Shown here: positions 1 to 15,059 of the stretch, piece by piece
Position numbering within the stretch: the first letter of the stretch is position 1
How the letters are laid out: each line of letters begins with the position of its first letter
From: Epiperipatus broadwayi
Lineage: Eukaryota > Onychophora > Udeonychophora > Euonychophora > Peripatidae
DNA: 64,000 bases
Direction of reading: 5' to 3'
Assembly: GCA_028023455.1 (NCBI GenBank)
Contig: JAQFVV010000031.1
Coordinates: 7,864,093-7,928,092, forward strand
Program-made: the position numbers and the translations under genes
The notes under the pieces: generated by a model
Seen by the model: only the letters and a program-made list of their open reading frames with translations
What the model was told of the DNA's origin: nothing
Databases searched by the model: none

Positions 1-409
1 AAAATACATTATATCAAATTTAATATGCAACAAGAGAAATATAAAAAACATTACAAATGCATATATTTATAGGTTGCTCATTATCATAATAATTGAAGAA
101 CAATAAAAAAAACATTTCAATATTACAATATATAATTTAAAAAATAATGAAAATTTAAGTTTAAAGATTTAAACTGTGTTACGTTATGTGATACTGAGAA
201 TAACTATTGATAAACAAGCCTTTAATGTTTCTGTATCAAAAGAAAAAAAATGTTTTGATTCTACAAATTAAAGTTTACTTTTATTAAGTAAGAATAAAAG
301 ATTTGTTAATGAAAGTTCAAAGTTACCCAATTACTTTCACTTCTCATGATCATCCTGGGTTTGAATTTTCCGACTGCTTGTCTAACCTAGCTTCAACTGG
401 CTGGATGCA
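1..409. other. AT-rich noncoding flank
   Basis: No reading frame, repeat or RNA signal could be supported here. The sequence is AT-rich with short A and T runs, like the rest of the non-repeat DNA in the window. Confidence 0.5.
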
Positions 410-655
410 CCATTTAAAAAAGGAAAAGTTCTTGTAGATACTTTTAAGATAAACATGAATTAATTGACTTGCTTATTTCCACAATTTTAAAATTATTTAT
501 TGCCAATACTTTTGAAAACGATGAATTTGTTGACTGGCTTGCTTCTAACATTTCAAAAAATAGAGTTATTACAAATACTTTTAGATAAGTATGAACTGGT
601 GGATTTGCTTGTCTCTACCATTTTAAAAAAAATCATTGTAGACAATAGATGAATG
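410..655 (+). repeat. degenerate ~90 bp tandem repeat, about 3 copies
   Basis: Three loosely similar blocks recur, each with a run like 'aatacttttgaaaa' or 'gatacttttaaga', then 'atgaattnnttgactngcttgc', then 'ccattttaaaa'. They are seen near 430-500, 505-575 and 580-650. The copies are diverged, so this is an old tandem duplication. No coding frame spans it. Confidence 0.5.
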
Positions 656-759
656 TGAGGAAAATTTTAAAAAAAGATTGATTCATAGCTTAATCAAACT
701 TAGTTATAAAGCTTTTATACAATTTCTTTTTTCTTTTGTCTTCTTTCCCCTTCTCCCTC

Positions 760-935
760 CATTCAAAGGCAATGAACCCATAAGAGGCCATGAGCCAGAA
801 AAAAGCATTTCAAATAGCTTGTGTGGGTGGCTTCAAACTCGATCCTTCTGTTGGTTATAAAGGACTTTTGGTATAAGTCCATGGATAGATCAGTGAGTTA
901 ACCCATAAATGTCAGATTTCAAGAAGCAGAAGAAG
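760..935 (-). repeat. possible decayed tRNA-like SINE fragment
   Basis: On the minus strand 'gggttaactcactgatctatcc' loosely resembles a tRNA/SINE A-box region, while on the plus strand 'cttcaaactcgatcc' (about 811-846) resembles a B-box. The two are not in a clean A-then-B order on one strand, so the SINE assignment is weak. The 60-codon reading frame here (678-860) has no recognisable domain and is probably chance. Confidence 0.2.
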
Positions 936-1239
936 TGGCTTGAGCAAGGCAAATTCATTGTATTATATACAGTAAAATATATTAATATCATTTTATATAA
1001 TTGTCAATAACTTCTTCCAAGAAATTCAATTTTGTTCTTTTTCTTTATCTTGATCTTGCTGGGAATTACTTATATATATGCACATCTTTGTCTATACTTA
1101 TTTTAAAACAAGAGTCATTTTTGTCCTTTCTCAATTTTCTTTTTTTTTTAAAAATCAATCGCTCACATTCTTTTTTTAAAAAAAATGAAAACTGTCCATT
1201 TCCTTTTGTTTTCATTAAATCAATCATTACATCTCAGTC

Positions 1240-1395
1240 TAATAATAATGAAAAACTGATCACCACATCTCTTCTTTAATAATATTGAAAAAAACTGACC
1301 ACTACATCCCTTCTTTAATAATATTGAAAAAAAACTGAATGCTTACATCTCTTCTTTAATAACATTAAAAAAACTGAAAGTCTCTACATATTGTT
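1240..1395 (+). repeat. degenerate ~45 bp tandem repeat
   Basis: A unit of the form 'ACTGA(C)CACNACATCTCTTCTTTAATAATATTGAAAAAA' recurs about four times between 1240 and 1395 with small changes. It is a local minisatellite-like array with no coding potential. Confidence 0.65.
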
Positions 1396-2091
1396 TCATT
1401 AATTTATATTGTGAATCTTTGATCAAAGAAAAGGACCACCTGGAAATCTTATCTTGAGATAAAAATCAAAGCTTCACAAGTTTGACAGTCTGTCGCAATT
1501 AATAAAAACTTAGGATTAATTTTTACCCTTTATTCCATCCAAGCATCAGTACCCTCTGTAGATATCTACAATCTAGATAATAAAAAACAACAAAGCTTGC
1601 AATCTTAGTCATTAAAGATTTGTGTAAAATTGTTTTATATTTAAAATATCTATACACACACGTGTACATTTTCATATCCTAATCTACTAATCTTGATCAC
1701 TTTACTTCACACTTTCTTTCTGATTTGCTTTATTTAATAAGAATATAGCTAAATAATTTCAACACATATTTAATAAAATATAATAAATTGCTATATTAAA
1801 TATTGTTTCTCATTACTTTCTCTCTTTACAACTGCTTATTTATCAACTATTTATAAACTATATAATAATAAATGCATATATAAATCCATATATATAAAAT
1901 ATTTATTTCTTAATTAATATATATGTGTGTGAAATGAGAACATATATATATATATATATAATACATATTTTGCGGGTTCATCCGTGTTAAAAACTTTTAA
2001 TATCAATACACTGACATTTCGACTTGGTCACACAAGCCATCCACAGAGTTATATGTATTTTATATATTTAACCCGTGCAAATCTTCGTTTT

Positions 2092-2156
<65 letters not shown>

Positions 2157-2361
2157 TTAACAGATGTAATTATTGAAATATTTTAATATGTGGAAATATA
2201 TGTTATATTTTCATATTAGAAAAATATCTATCAGATATTAATAGATATTAATTAATGAAAATAATAAATTGTAAATGCTTTTGGCAAAATCATTTACAGA
2301 ATATTATTTTCAGTGATTACTATCTATTAATATATGATGATGATTTTTCTACTGTAAAATA

Positions 2362-2440
<79 letters not shown>

Positions 2441-3290
2441 AGAATTTTAAATTTCAATACTTCCTTGACTTTGTTTTATTTTTTTCTAGGTGACACTGAT
2501 ATCTACTTGTTTTAGTTGGAACTAATGTGAATTATCATAAATTTTAAGATGTCAAACAAACATAAAATATCCAAGAAATATTACAAAAATTTACTAGTGA
2601 GTTCTTCTAAGCTAGACTGCATTAATTGTAATATCAAAAAAACTAAACAAAGGATTTAATGATCAAATTTAGAAGATTAAAAGTTAATATTCTGATAAAA
2701 GCTAAATGGATTTAGAAGTCTAAATAAATTAAGTAATATATAAACTTTAAATTTATCATCATTATTATATTTTGAAAAAAATTCTAAATATTTTATTTAT
2801 AAAATATTGTATTTTATATAAAAATTGAACATTTTAACTCAAGTGTGATTTGTTCTTACATATTTGTAAAATGTGACCATCCTTCAACTTTACACTTAGA
2901 TATAAAATTAAAATGTTGTTATATAGCATAGTAAATGAAAAATATATTAGCAAATATTTATGTTAAATTAAAGTTTGAAATTATTAAACACTCTATAAGT
3001 AAATATATTCCTTTTGGATAACTGTATTCTGGTAACATAAATATAACTAACTATTGATCTGTGCATTTTCCTCTCATTTAGCAATTGTTTTTTATCTTTT
3101 ATATCTATACAATGTTAAATAATAGTTATCTATGGGTAAAAACATTAGCATAATAGGTGCATATTGCAATTTTTTCACTACTTCTCTACAGACTGTTATT
3201 GGAGAGAATTTTTATATGTTTTAGTTATTTAAAATATACCTTACTAAATTTATTTTTAACAGACCAAATAAGTTACAAACAATATTTTAT
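1396..3290. repeat. AT-rich noncoding DNA with TA microsatellites
   Basis: Mostly unstructured AT-rich DNA. (TA)n tracts lie at about 1945-1962, 2093-2155 and 2363-2438. Reading frames across the TA tracts translate only as IYIYIY and are artefacts. A pyrimidine-rich tract ending in AG at 2469-2489 resembles a splice acceptor, but no convincing coding stretch follows. Confidence 0.6.
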
Positions 3291-3293
3291 ATA

Positions 3294-5205
<1,912 letters not shown>

Positions 5206-5208
5206 AAG

Positions 5209-5209
<1 letters not shown>

Positions 5210-5281
<72 letters not shown>
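5210..5281. repeat. (TA)n microsatellite
   Basis: About 70 bp of uninterrupted TA dinucleotide repeat, ending 36 bp before the candidate exon at 5318. Confidence 0.95.
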
Positions 5282-5282
<1 letters not shown>

Positions 5283-5317
5283 CAAAGTTTTGATTTTAAT
5301 CAACATCTTCGTTTTAG

Positions 5318-5450
5318 AAAAGCAAACATGTCTAAATGATATACTTCAAGCTGTTACTGTAGAAAAACCAAAACTCAAATGGTGAACATTGACTGCAAAG
5401 CAAGAGAAGCAATCTTCAAACAGCTGGTAGAATTATTAACACCTTTACAA
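5318..5450 (+). other. candidate internal exon or exon relic
   Basis: A good splice-acceptor-like tract (pyrimidine-rich, ending TTTTAG at 5317) precedes a 133 bp segment that ends at a possible donor (CAA|GTAAAT, 5451). The first part reads in one frame as CLNDILQAVTVEKPKLKW (about 5332-5383) and the rest in another as VNIDCKAREAIFKQLVELL (from about 5384). The composition is much more protein-like than that of neighbouring AT-rich frames. Joining the two halves needs a one-base shift at about 5383, so this is either a decayed exon, a base error, or two chance frames. I do not recognise the protein family. Confidence 0.3.
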
Positions 5451-5451
5451 G

Positions 5452-6910
5452 TAAATTAAATTATTTAAAGAAATTATAAAATTTAGAATATTATATTATA
5501 TGAGTAGTTTACTTAAATTGCATTTTTAGCTTCAAATGTGCATTAATCAAAATGCAATATACTTTAACAACAGGTGTGTGTTTTACATATAATAAAACAA
5601 AACTTTTCACCATGGTGATCCAAAATCTACTCGTGCACACACATATTATAAGTAATATTGTGATGTTAATTTATAAGTAAAAACAAATTTTCTCTATTAT
5701 TCTTGCATACATGTCAGCCAGTTATCAAGTTCAAACTTACATATATGATTATAAATATGTGTAAGATTATGCTATTCTTTGATATGTTCTGTATTTCTAT
5801 TTTTTATATAAATAAATAAATAATGCTGAAAAAGATTAATCACAAAAAAGTAGTCAATTGGCATAGCATAAAGCTAGAAAATCCTAATCTTTTGCTGGTT
5901 AATTCAGGCATTTGCATTCATCTGTGAAATTATGATTCATTTATGGATTTTTTGTAGTTATTAATCTAACATCCTTTTACTCCTTTATATTATTAAGAGA
6001 TAATAATCATGAATTTTCAAAATAATACTAAGGAATTACATTTATGCCAATTTATTTAAATAGAAATATATATTTGATATCAGGGTAGTTTCTATATATT
6101 TCTGAGTAGACTTTTCTAATCCTTGTCTAGGAAGGTTAATATCAATAATAACATATAGCAATTGCTTCTTGAAGCATTTGTCTTTATACTACTGTAGAAA
6201 TATCTACTGTAAGAGTGAATAATATTCATTTCTAAAGTCATCAGTTGCTGGCTTTTGCCTAAACTTTGAGGAAAAATCTCTACATTAAGATGATGATGAT
6301 TTTAATTGAAACAATGTACTAAAAGTCATATAAGTAGTAGCATCTATATTTGTATTCTGAAGAATAGCATGTACTTGCTCATCTACCAATTATATACATT
6401 ACAGAACAGTGAAAAAAATACAACAATATTTTTATGCATCAATAAGCATACTAATTCAACATAATGTTAATTTTTATCTCTAATTATGGTTTGGATTTAT
6501 ATTATTATTAACATAATTCTGTCTATTCAAATCTACTTAAAATTATATTCATCTTACAATCTAGAAACTTATAAAATGCATCAAAAATGGAGAAACATTC
6601 TCAAGATCACAAGCTGTGTGCTGAATTGTTACTCCTTCTTCAACAAAAGTTACAATTTCCAATACAATCCAACATTTATTTAGCATTTAACAATATTAAA
6701 TTATTATAATTTGATCCCAAGTGTGATGCCATTCACTCAACAAAAATGCATAAATAATTATTCTTAATCATTTATTAGACTAATAATTATCAATGCTATT
6801 TCTAACTTAGATATAAACTTACTATGAATTTATTAAATATTGGATATAATCATAAATTAATTTATAATATTGTTAGTAAGTTTAATAATAATTGTAATAT
6901 TTTAAGTGCC
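5452..6910. other. AT-rich noncoding stretch
   Basis: No supported gene or repeat family. The 65-codon frame at 6486-6683 has no recognisable motif. Confidence 0.4.
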
Positions 6911-6914
6911 ATAG

Positions 6915-7430
6915 AATATTGATAAAATGAAATATACTTGGATATCAATATCATTTATCTGTAATGAACAAGTAGAATTTATAAGGCAAATCTATAAAAA
7001 TATATGTAGAGTCACATTTTATAATACTCCTAATGTAAATAGATTGATAAATAATTCAAAAAATAGATGTAATATTTTAAATCAAAGTTGTATAATATAT
7101 AAACGGTGATGTGTTTGTGGAAAAGTATATATAGGTGAATCTCAGTGTACATTGGGAATAAAATAATAGAAGCATTTATTGCTATATAAACAAGTGCAAA
7201 AATCAAGACAAGAGGGTGTTAGAAATGATGACATATCACCTTCAGTCTTTTTTGATCATAATGTTACATGTATATATGATTTTGATTTTAATAAAGTTAA
7301 GATTTTATGTATTGAAAGAAATAATAATAAATGTAAAATTAAGGAAGCTATGTTAATAAGAAATGGAAAGCAGCATTTGATAAATAGACAAGCTGCTAAT
7401 ATAAAAATTCATAAGTGGTGGGAAAATTGA
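6915..7430 (+). pseudogene. Penelope-like element GIY-YIG endonuclease fragment
   Basis: This is the C-terminal end of a PLE polyprotein, which normally joins a reverse transcriptase to a GIY-YIG nuclease that nicks target DNA. Before the nuclease is the linker NTPNVNRLINNSKNR, matching the same linker in the PLE piece at 16.0-16.3 kb. The nuclease core follows as CVCGKVYIGES (about 7109-7143), then SPSVFFDHNVTC and the conserved tail LINRQAANIKIHKWWEN. A stop just before CVCGK (7107-7109) and stops after GIK (about 7163-7168) break the frame. The RT domain is absent, so this is a 5'-truncated dead copy. The family match rests on the other PLE pieces in this window and on general knowledge of EN-positive PLEs. 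Confidence 0.8.
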
Positions 7431-7625
7431 TATATGATGTAATTGTTTTTGTATACATTTATAATGGTTTTTTGTAACAGAATTTGAATATATTTGATAA
7501 TGATTACTTAGATAGTTGAAAGTACTTTTATTAAATTATAATAGATATTTGTTTTTTAAAATATTGTGTACTATATTAATTATTTTGTTTTTCAAAGAAT
7601 TATATATATATATATATATATATAT
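7431..7625. repeat. PLE 3' flank and TA tract
   Basis: AT-rich 3' flank of the PLE remnant ending in a short (TA)n run at about 7602-7625. No other signal. Confidence 0.4.
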
Positions 7626-8085
7626 TGTAATGGAACGTACTTGCTGCATTCCATTTAAATTAAAGAATGAAGGCCCCAAACATTAGGAAAGCCAAATATA
7701 ATGGAATGTATCTTTATATGATCTCAAATGAAAATAAACATATGAACTTTTGCAACAATAATCATTAGTTAACCAAGCCCCTAACTTTGAGACACCAAAT
7801 GTAATGAATAATTAAACGAACATATTATGCTGACCACGTTATGGCATCCAAATGTAATGGAACATACTTTTACTCCATTATACCAATCATCAGTTAACTG
7901 GGACCAACAGTTTGTGGTGCCAAATGTAATGGACAATATATGATATAAACATATTATACCTCAAATGTAATGGAACATCAATATATGAGAGGAAACAAAC
8001 ATTGGATGATAAACATAATGGAATATATATATAATCTAAATGAATCCAATTGTTGAGAAATCCTAATATAATAGATTGTATGATT
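7626..8085 (+). repeat. degenerate repeats of a CCAAATGTAATGGAACATA-like motif
   Basis: The motif (c)caaatgtaatgga(a)cata recurs at irregular spacing (near 7692, 7795, 7850, 7920 and 7960, plus weaker forms at 7628, 8020 and 8062). Several copies are followed by 'accaatcatcagttaac'-like sequence. This looks like a heavily eroded tandem array with a unit of very roughly 60-120 bp. No coding frame. Confidence 0.5.
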
Positions 8086-11000
8086 TAAATGAAGAAAGAC
8101 AAAATTATCCCAGTTATATTTAAATAAATTGTTTATATGCCCTTCCAACTAGCTATACATGAAATAAATCTAAAATCATACAGAGCAATGAGATCTATCA
8201 TTATAATTTATTTTCAAGGTTGATGTGACTAACTAATCAAATATATATCAGAAACAAAGGGAATTCTATTAAATCCAATATACACATCTAATTATGTAAA
8301 TTTATGTATATCTAAACATACCAATGAATAACAATATGTGTAAGTGGCCTAAAGACTAAACAATAAGTGAAATATGAAGTTATCCTCTATTAAATTGTGA
8401 ATTCAATTAATTTCATAATGACTCTGGCATTAAAAGAAAAATAAGAATAAAATATTAATACTCTTTCAAATAAATTACAAAGGCATTACTTATAAAACAA
8501 ATAGTACATCCTTTATTTTATATTATGGTTTAATTTTAGGTAATATCAATGTTTTAAATACAAACCCAAATAATAAATATACATATATACTTGCAATAAG
8601 TATATATATTAAATATATAAAGACATATCTGTGCTTAACAAGTAGATATCAATATAAATACAAATCCATACTTATATTTTTCAGATATTTAAAATATTAA
8701 AAAAAAAATGTTATATACAACAAATACATATAAATTATTGTTTTGGTATGCATAAGAATCATTATATAAAGTTAAAAAAAAAATGAAAATAAATAAATTA
8801 ATAATAAAAAAATTTTATAATAAAAATTTACGAATATAAATTTACTTATTAAAATATACATAACAATTCATATGCAACCCAAACTTATAAGCCATACTTT
8901 AAGATTTTAAATTACTTAAGTGTTAATTTTGACACCTGTTAAACGTTTATTGCTGTTAGAAAACAAGACGCTTGAATTGAATATTTATAAAACATTATAT
9001 TTTTATAATGAAAAATAAAAGTAAACAAAAATATCGATCTCAAAAATATATTTATATATCATTTATACATATAAAATTATTGACTACCTTTCAAAGTTCA
9101 CAGGTTAGTTTTCCTTCAAAAGTCAACTTATTCCATTGTTTTATTTCTTTATCCGTTTAATATTAGAATGCATTCTAGTGAAGGTGAGGAAATTATCACG
9201 TTAGAGAAAATTGTCAATTCTTGGATATATGTATATTTTTATCCTTCTAAAATTTCTTTCCTTGAAAAATAAATAAATAAATTGAAATGTTAAATCCAAT
9301 ATATTAATTCTAGTTACCTCCAGATTATTATTAGATTGACCATTATAGATTCCAGATAGCTATGTCAAATTTCGGCTTCAGACGCGATGAAATATATGTA
9401 TTGAAATTTTCTTAGTTTTTTCTTTTTAAACTGCTTTGGAATAAATGAAAGAAAACAGTGCAGCCTCTTGGCTGTGATATATCTCTATTAGCCTGTCATG
9501 ATTTATGTATTTACCATAGAAATCTATCTTATTCCAATATTCTGAAGAATGGTAATTTCAAAGAAACAAAGTACAACAAAATTTTATCCTTCAGTTGGTT
9601 TTATTACTATCTTAATAATAATAATAATGGCTTCTTTTTTTTTATTGTTGCTCCACGTGCTAGCAAAATGCTGTTTTGAAAATCCTCGTTACACATATTT
9701 TCTTTTAAACAATTAACATTAAAAAAAAATAAAATATCAAACATATATATATATAAAAAATATTAAATTGAAAATTTACTTGACAGCTTTAAAAATATAC
9801 ATAAATAATAATATTGCATTTTTTTAATAATCACTGCAAATAAAATAATTATTTTTTTATATAATCAACAATTTATATGTCTCTATTTATTTATAATAAT
9901 TAAATATTCATAACGATGTACCATCAACATATAAATAAGATAATAACTTCAAACAATAACTATACTTAATAACCATAAACAATAATACTTCATGTATAAA
10001 CATCAACTCAAAGAGGTTTTTTTTTATATATATAACAAATGATAATTTTTAAAATATAGATAGACTTATTGATATTTACAATACCCTCTAATCCACTGAA
10101 GAAAAAAAAATGTCTTTGCAGATAACTAATGAATTATGAGATATCGAAAAACTTCTCAAATTTGTAATCTTTCTAAGGACTAACATGGTTTAAAGAATAT
10201 TATTTTTCATATTAATAACCATATTCATTTATTTATATCTATCTTTCAGATCATCTAGATATTTGTCCAAGTTTTCTAAAAAAAAAAAAAATAATAATAA
10301 TCAAAAGTGCCTTTTTAATTCTTCTTGAAAAGAAATTTCCAGTATGTTGAACTTTGTGAAGAAATTTGCTTTTATTTACAATATTTTTATATAACATTTT
10401 AGTATAATTCAATTGCTTTTGAATAATTTTGAGATAAGTATCTAAAGATTTTGCTATGAATTCCTTAGATTCTGCATCTATATCCTTTACATAAATAGTA
10501 ACTTGATCATAAGCGCTAACATAATTCTTAACTTTATCAATAATAGTTGCTATTTTATCAGATAATCTATTACTTTTCCTTTGACTACCAATTTATGCTT
10601 TAAAAGTTTAGATTTTTTTATAATTTTTATGTTATTATTAAATATAATAAAAATCTGCAGAATGATCTCATTTCTAGAAAGCTGTGTTTTCCAGTAATCA
10701 TAATCTCTATAATAACAATATTCAGAAGAAAATATTATTTTATACTTAAAAATAAAATACTTCTGTAAAAAATAAATATGAAATAATATTAATTTTTGAT
10801 TTTTAGTAATTATTACACAATTATAATACAAATATAATTATATTTTTTTCAAAAAATCAAGTTTTTAAACCATCATAATATTATCTCGATGATTGTAATA
10901 TTTTCGTGAAATACACCCAGAAAAGTTTGTGATTGCCAAATAAACAATGTCTATTCATCAAACTGTGGTTTCAGTGTCTTTGTAATAACCTATTATTTGA

Positions 11001-11322
11001 TTTTTTTCCATCTTTTGACTTTCTTGTATTTAAAATATTAGAAAATAAATATACATGAATTTTAAAGGCGTTAAAAAAAAGTTTCACAAAATTTTTGAGG
11101 GGAAAAAACAACCGAAAATTTTACTTTTAGAAATCTCAGGCAAGGTTTTGTCATTTTGCAATTTCATATGATTAAAGCCCCATGTGTGTTTGATAAAACA
11201 TTTATTAAAGTCTTTTTTTATAAGATAGTTTATCTTATCATAGGCTGAAATAATACTCATGTAATTAATATATAAATAAATTGTTAATATAGTAATTTTT
11301 TGTGACAATAGTTTATATTTAA
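8086..11322. other. AT-rich noncoding stretch
   Basis: About 3.2 kb without a supported gene. Open frames at 9458-9679, 10550-10831 (minus) and 11084-11308 (minus) lack recognisable domains and have the composition expected by chance. Short A/T runs and small TA tracts occur (for example 9743-9757 and 10024-10034). Confidence 0.4.
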
Positions 11323-12110
11323 CCCTTTTACGAATTTAAAATGTATATTATAACTATTAATTGCAATCTTAAAGGAGCGGAATTATAAAAATATATGAAA
11401 GGATGTTAGATTACAGTTGTTAAATTAGATTTATTTTTTCTATGTTTGCAACCTCAATGAATTAATCTTTATTTTAATAATTTTATATCATTATTATTAA
11501 CCTAAGTACTTTGATTTGACATTAGCATTAATCATTATAAAAATATTTTATTACACAATTTATTTTACAGTTTATCCCTTACTATACTTTATTATCAAGT
11601 AAATCATCTTTTATTGAATTGTATCTTTATTTCCAAGCAAGATACACATGCTCTGTGTCATTGGTACCTTACAAATTTATGAGTCTATTGTAAATATAAA
11701 TTTAAACTGCCATAGACCTATTTGTGATTCAACATATCTGTCTAATTTTAGATATATATTTAGATGCTCAAATGATTGAGTGCATATGTGAAGAAAATCA
11801 CTTAGTTTGTGATTTTATTTATTATATGTGGTTGTCCAAATTTATGAACCACTTTCAGGCCATATAGACCTGCTGAGTTATAATATTTTTGTTATATTCA
11901 TGATTACCTAAATCTGCAAACTATTCAGTGAACAGCACTTATTTTAGCTTTACATTTTGGCAGTTGGTATTAGTTTGTCTTTATATTTGGCTCATCCAAC
12001 AAAAAGTATAGCTATTCATGAAACAATGTTGCCTCCTTAGCATGGTAGAAGGCATTGTTTATATGTCTTAGAATAGTTTTTTTCATATTTTGTTTACCCG
12101 ACAAGACCAT
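11323..12110 (+). repeat. copy 1 of an unclassified ~800 bp dispersed repeat
   Basis: This block aligns by eye with 15060-15890 in the same orientation. Shared landmarks include 'ctattaattgcaatct', 'aaatatatgaaagga', 'atcaagtaaatcat', 'gtctattgtaaatataaatttaaactgc' and 'gcaatgttgcctccttagcat'. Copies are well diverged with small indels. The left edge starts TTAA-CCCTTTTACG, like a piggyBac-type end, and GGG-TTAA occurs at 12329-12335, but the two ends share only three bases, so that reading is speculative. No protein domain is visible. Confidence 0.6.
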
Positions 12111-13180
12111 CAGTATTTATCCATGATCCATGAGCGATTTAAAGTTGTGTAATAAGAGGTAGACAGAATTCAAATATTTGATTAATGATCAGAATTAATA
12201 TTATCTATTTTTGTGCATACTAGTATTATATTAAACAGAGTAATAAGTCAATAGATAATCATTTTAATATTGTAATTGTGCTTTGTTAAAGCTTTGAAAT
12301 TAGAGTGAATAAAGATGTAATAATACACGGGTTAAGAAAAACCAAAATTGTAAAATGATTTATAAACTAAAGGCTTTATAAACATAAGAAAAAAGAGTAT
12401 GTGAAGGCAAAACATCAGATGATGATACTTGGACTTGCCATATAATAATAAAATATTATTGTTTGTGACTTCAAAAGAGCTAGCTATGTGCTATATGTTA
12501 GTAGAATGCCAAAGGAATATGGGTTAATTTCTAATAAATATTATTAATTCTCTCATGAAGCAATTGTAAAATAAATACTGAAAAGTATTTGAAACTAACT
12601 TATGTCATTGAAGGTGTTATACTTTAGTTATTTTGGAAACTGATAGGAAAAATGGTGCTCACAATCTGAATTTATTGATAATAACATAATACAAAGTCTT
12701 TTGAGCATAGCCATAAAATCACACTATAATAATATTGTGTATAGATAAACCAATTTCTATTGAAAGGTGATGTTATTGTGGTATTTTATATCAAAAAGTA
12801 TATCACATCAGTTGTAATGTGTGTGAGTAGACATTTAATTAATTTGTAGGTTCCAGCAAAGAAAAATAGTAGAGAAAATAAGTTATTCATTTTGTTTGGT
12901 CTAACATATTAAATTAAAGAGGAGAATTATGTTCTTTCTTTTTTAAAATAAAGTGATAAATACCAATCTGAAATAAATTATGGAAAATAAGAAAAGGTAC
13001 ATTACAACAAAGAAAAGAAGTTAATGTTATCTCTGTCATGTCAAAAAATTATCAAAATGAATCTATAATAGTAATGTTGCAGTGCTAAATGATTAAGGTC
13101 AATGAAAGACAGAAAGCCATTAAACATAAATTGATACAAAAACAAAAAAAAATGTGACAAGAATCTAATTGAAATTGAAG
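12111..13180. other. AT-rich noncoding stretch
   Basis: No supported gene or repeat. The sequence is slightly less AT-rich than neighbouring blocks but has no long open frame. Confidence 0.35.
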
Positions 13181-13285
13181 CAATACCAAGTATAGCTTAA
13201 ACAAAGCATGAAGCAACACCACGAATAGCTTAAAATAAGTATGAAACAGTGTCAAAAAAAGCTTAAACTAGACATGAAGCAAAGC
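13180..13285 (+). repeat. degenerate ~33 bp tandem repeat
   Basis: The unit 'atgaagcaanaccaagnatagcttaaanNaagc' occurs about three and a half times (13175-13285). It precedes the possible coding relic at 13300-13620. Confidence 0.5.
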
Positions 13286-13299
13286 CAAGAAATGTAATC

Positions 13300-14050
13300 A
13301 TGAAAGCAGATAAAAACTGGCAAAAGCAAATGCATAGCTTGAAAGTTAATTTTAATAACTTAGAGAGTAAAATGAAAGACATTCTAGCGAAAATATGAAT
13401 AAAAGTCAGTAAATTAAAAGATAGTGTATAAAAAGGGCACAACTGGACTCAGGAGATAGAAACTAAGAGAGAATAGTATAGATTGGAATGACAGAATAAA
13501 GGTAGAGTCCTCGAAACTAGGTTAAATGAGTATCAACAAATTAATGATAAACAGTTAGAGACAGTATGGATTAAACAGGAACATGCAGTCCAAGGTTTGG
13601 AAACTTTAGATAAAGTGAGATCATTTGTATTATGGGATTAGCTTAGATGTCATTCAATTCATAGTAAATTGTGAGGATTCTTTCAAAGCCAATTCCATCC
13701 CACATTTACATAGTAGTGATAGATATAAGATTTTATCATTAGAGATAAAACCTTTAAATTCAAAATGGTTTTATCATCATGAAGTACTCAATTACAAATG
13801 TAGGTAGGTTGGATTTGTTTGATCACAATGAGATTAGTGATTTGGAAAATATGGTTATTGCAAGACCACTACCAAATGTGTCAGTCATTATAGATATAAT
13901 AGTAAATATTCAATTTATGATGACTATTTTTATCGTTTTATCTGGTATAAAGAATCAATATTTATCAGAAATAAACAGATTAATTTTGTTAGTCAAAACC
14001 TATGTAATAATATATTCTTATTTTTCAAATATCCAGTTAGAATAAAATGT
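13300..14050 (+). pseudogene. possible decayed charged/coiled-coil coding relic
   Basis: Interrupted frames across 13330-13622 are rich in K, E, Q and L (for example NLESKMKDILAKI, stop, IKVSKLKDSV; later RLNEYQQINDKQLETVWIKQEHAVQGLETLDKV). This is the look of an eroded coiled-coil, as in retroelement ORF1 or Gag proteins, but no zinc knuckle or diagnostic motif is present. The frames at 13625-13807 and 13779-14045 have no recognised family. Treat as an unclassified relic. Confidence 0.2.
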
Positions 14051-15055
14051 ATGCATGGTAATGAATATAACTGTTGTGGGATATTATTCTTGTTAATTGT
14101 ACTCTGTTTAAAAAAACATGCAAGACAGCTTATTGCATATAATTATTGACTTCATTGTTGTTGTCGTTTCATTTTAAATAAACCATTGAGTTATTCATAG
14201 AAGATTCACTTAGTCATGATGATCTTATGTTAATGGTTTTGAATTGTTTCTTTTTAGTTTTACAAAGTGTGAGAATATGTGGAATAAGTGAACCATTTAT
14301 AAATTTAATTTAAAAATAAAATATTTTGTTTAAATTATTATTGTCAAACGATAACAATGCCTTATTGGGTGTTACATGTTTATAAATCAGTGTTTAAAGA
14401 AAGAAAAGAACTTTGTTTTGTGTTGACATAGCTACAGAAATGATTTTAGCAAGAGCATAAAGACTTTCATTTGCTTAAAAAAATATATTTCCTTTACATT
14501 GCTTTTATAAATATGTTCAGGATGCATAGCAAAAAATATTTACCATGGCTAAAACAATTTAATAAGGGGATATGTATTTCTTCTTTATTTTGGCATCTTT
14601 ATGATTTAAATGAAATGGATATCACTAATGCTATGTTGACTGCCATTGAACTAAGATCAGTGAATTTACCATGGATTATAAATATCAAGAGAAAAAACAA
14701 TTGGATATCATCTAATAATTTAAATTGCTTACGATCCCTATGAAGGTGATTTTTCTAGAAAAAAAGTACTAAAGGAAACATCATCAAATAATGGAATATA
14801 TATGCAATCTGTGGTAACAGATCATAATAAAAATCTTTTAAATTATCACTACTGGAAAACTTTCACTTCTTAAAGAAATGCTTAAAAACGTATAATGTTA
14901 ACTTTAATGATAAAATATTTATTAGTTTTCTTATTTTATTAATAATTTTTATTATAAAGCAATTTTATCTTCTCGTTCGATGTAGGCTTGAATAATAGAT
15001 TCATTCATCTAATATATTATTTTTATGAGAATGAGTTTATCCTTATCTTTTTTAT
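14051..15055. other. noncoding stretch with one unassigned open frame
   Basis: The 90-codon frame at 14471-14743 has no recognisable motif and no sign of splice sites or retroelement context. Nothing else is supported. Confidence 0.3.
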
Positions 15056-15059
15056 GAAT

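Noticed and set aside
11323-12335. Definite piggyBac element between TTAA sites
   Set aside because: The two ends share only CCC/GGG, too little to call terminal inverted repeats.
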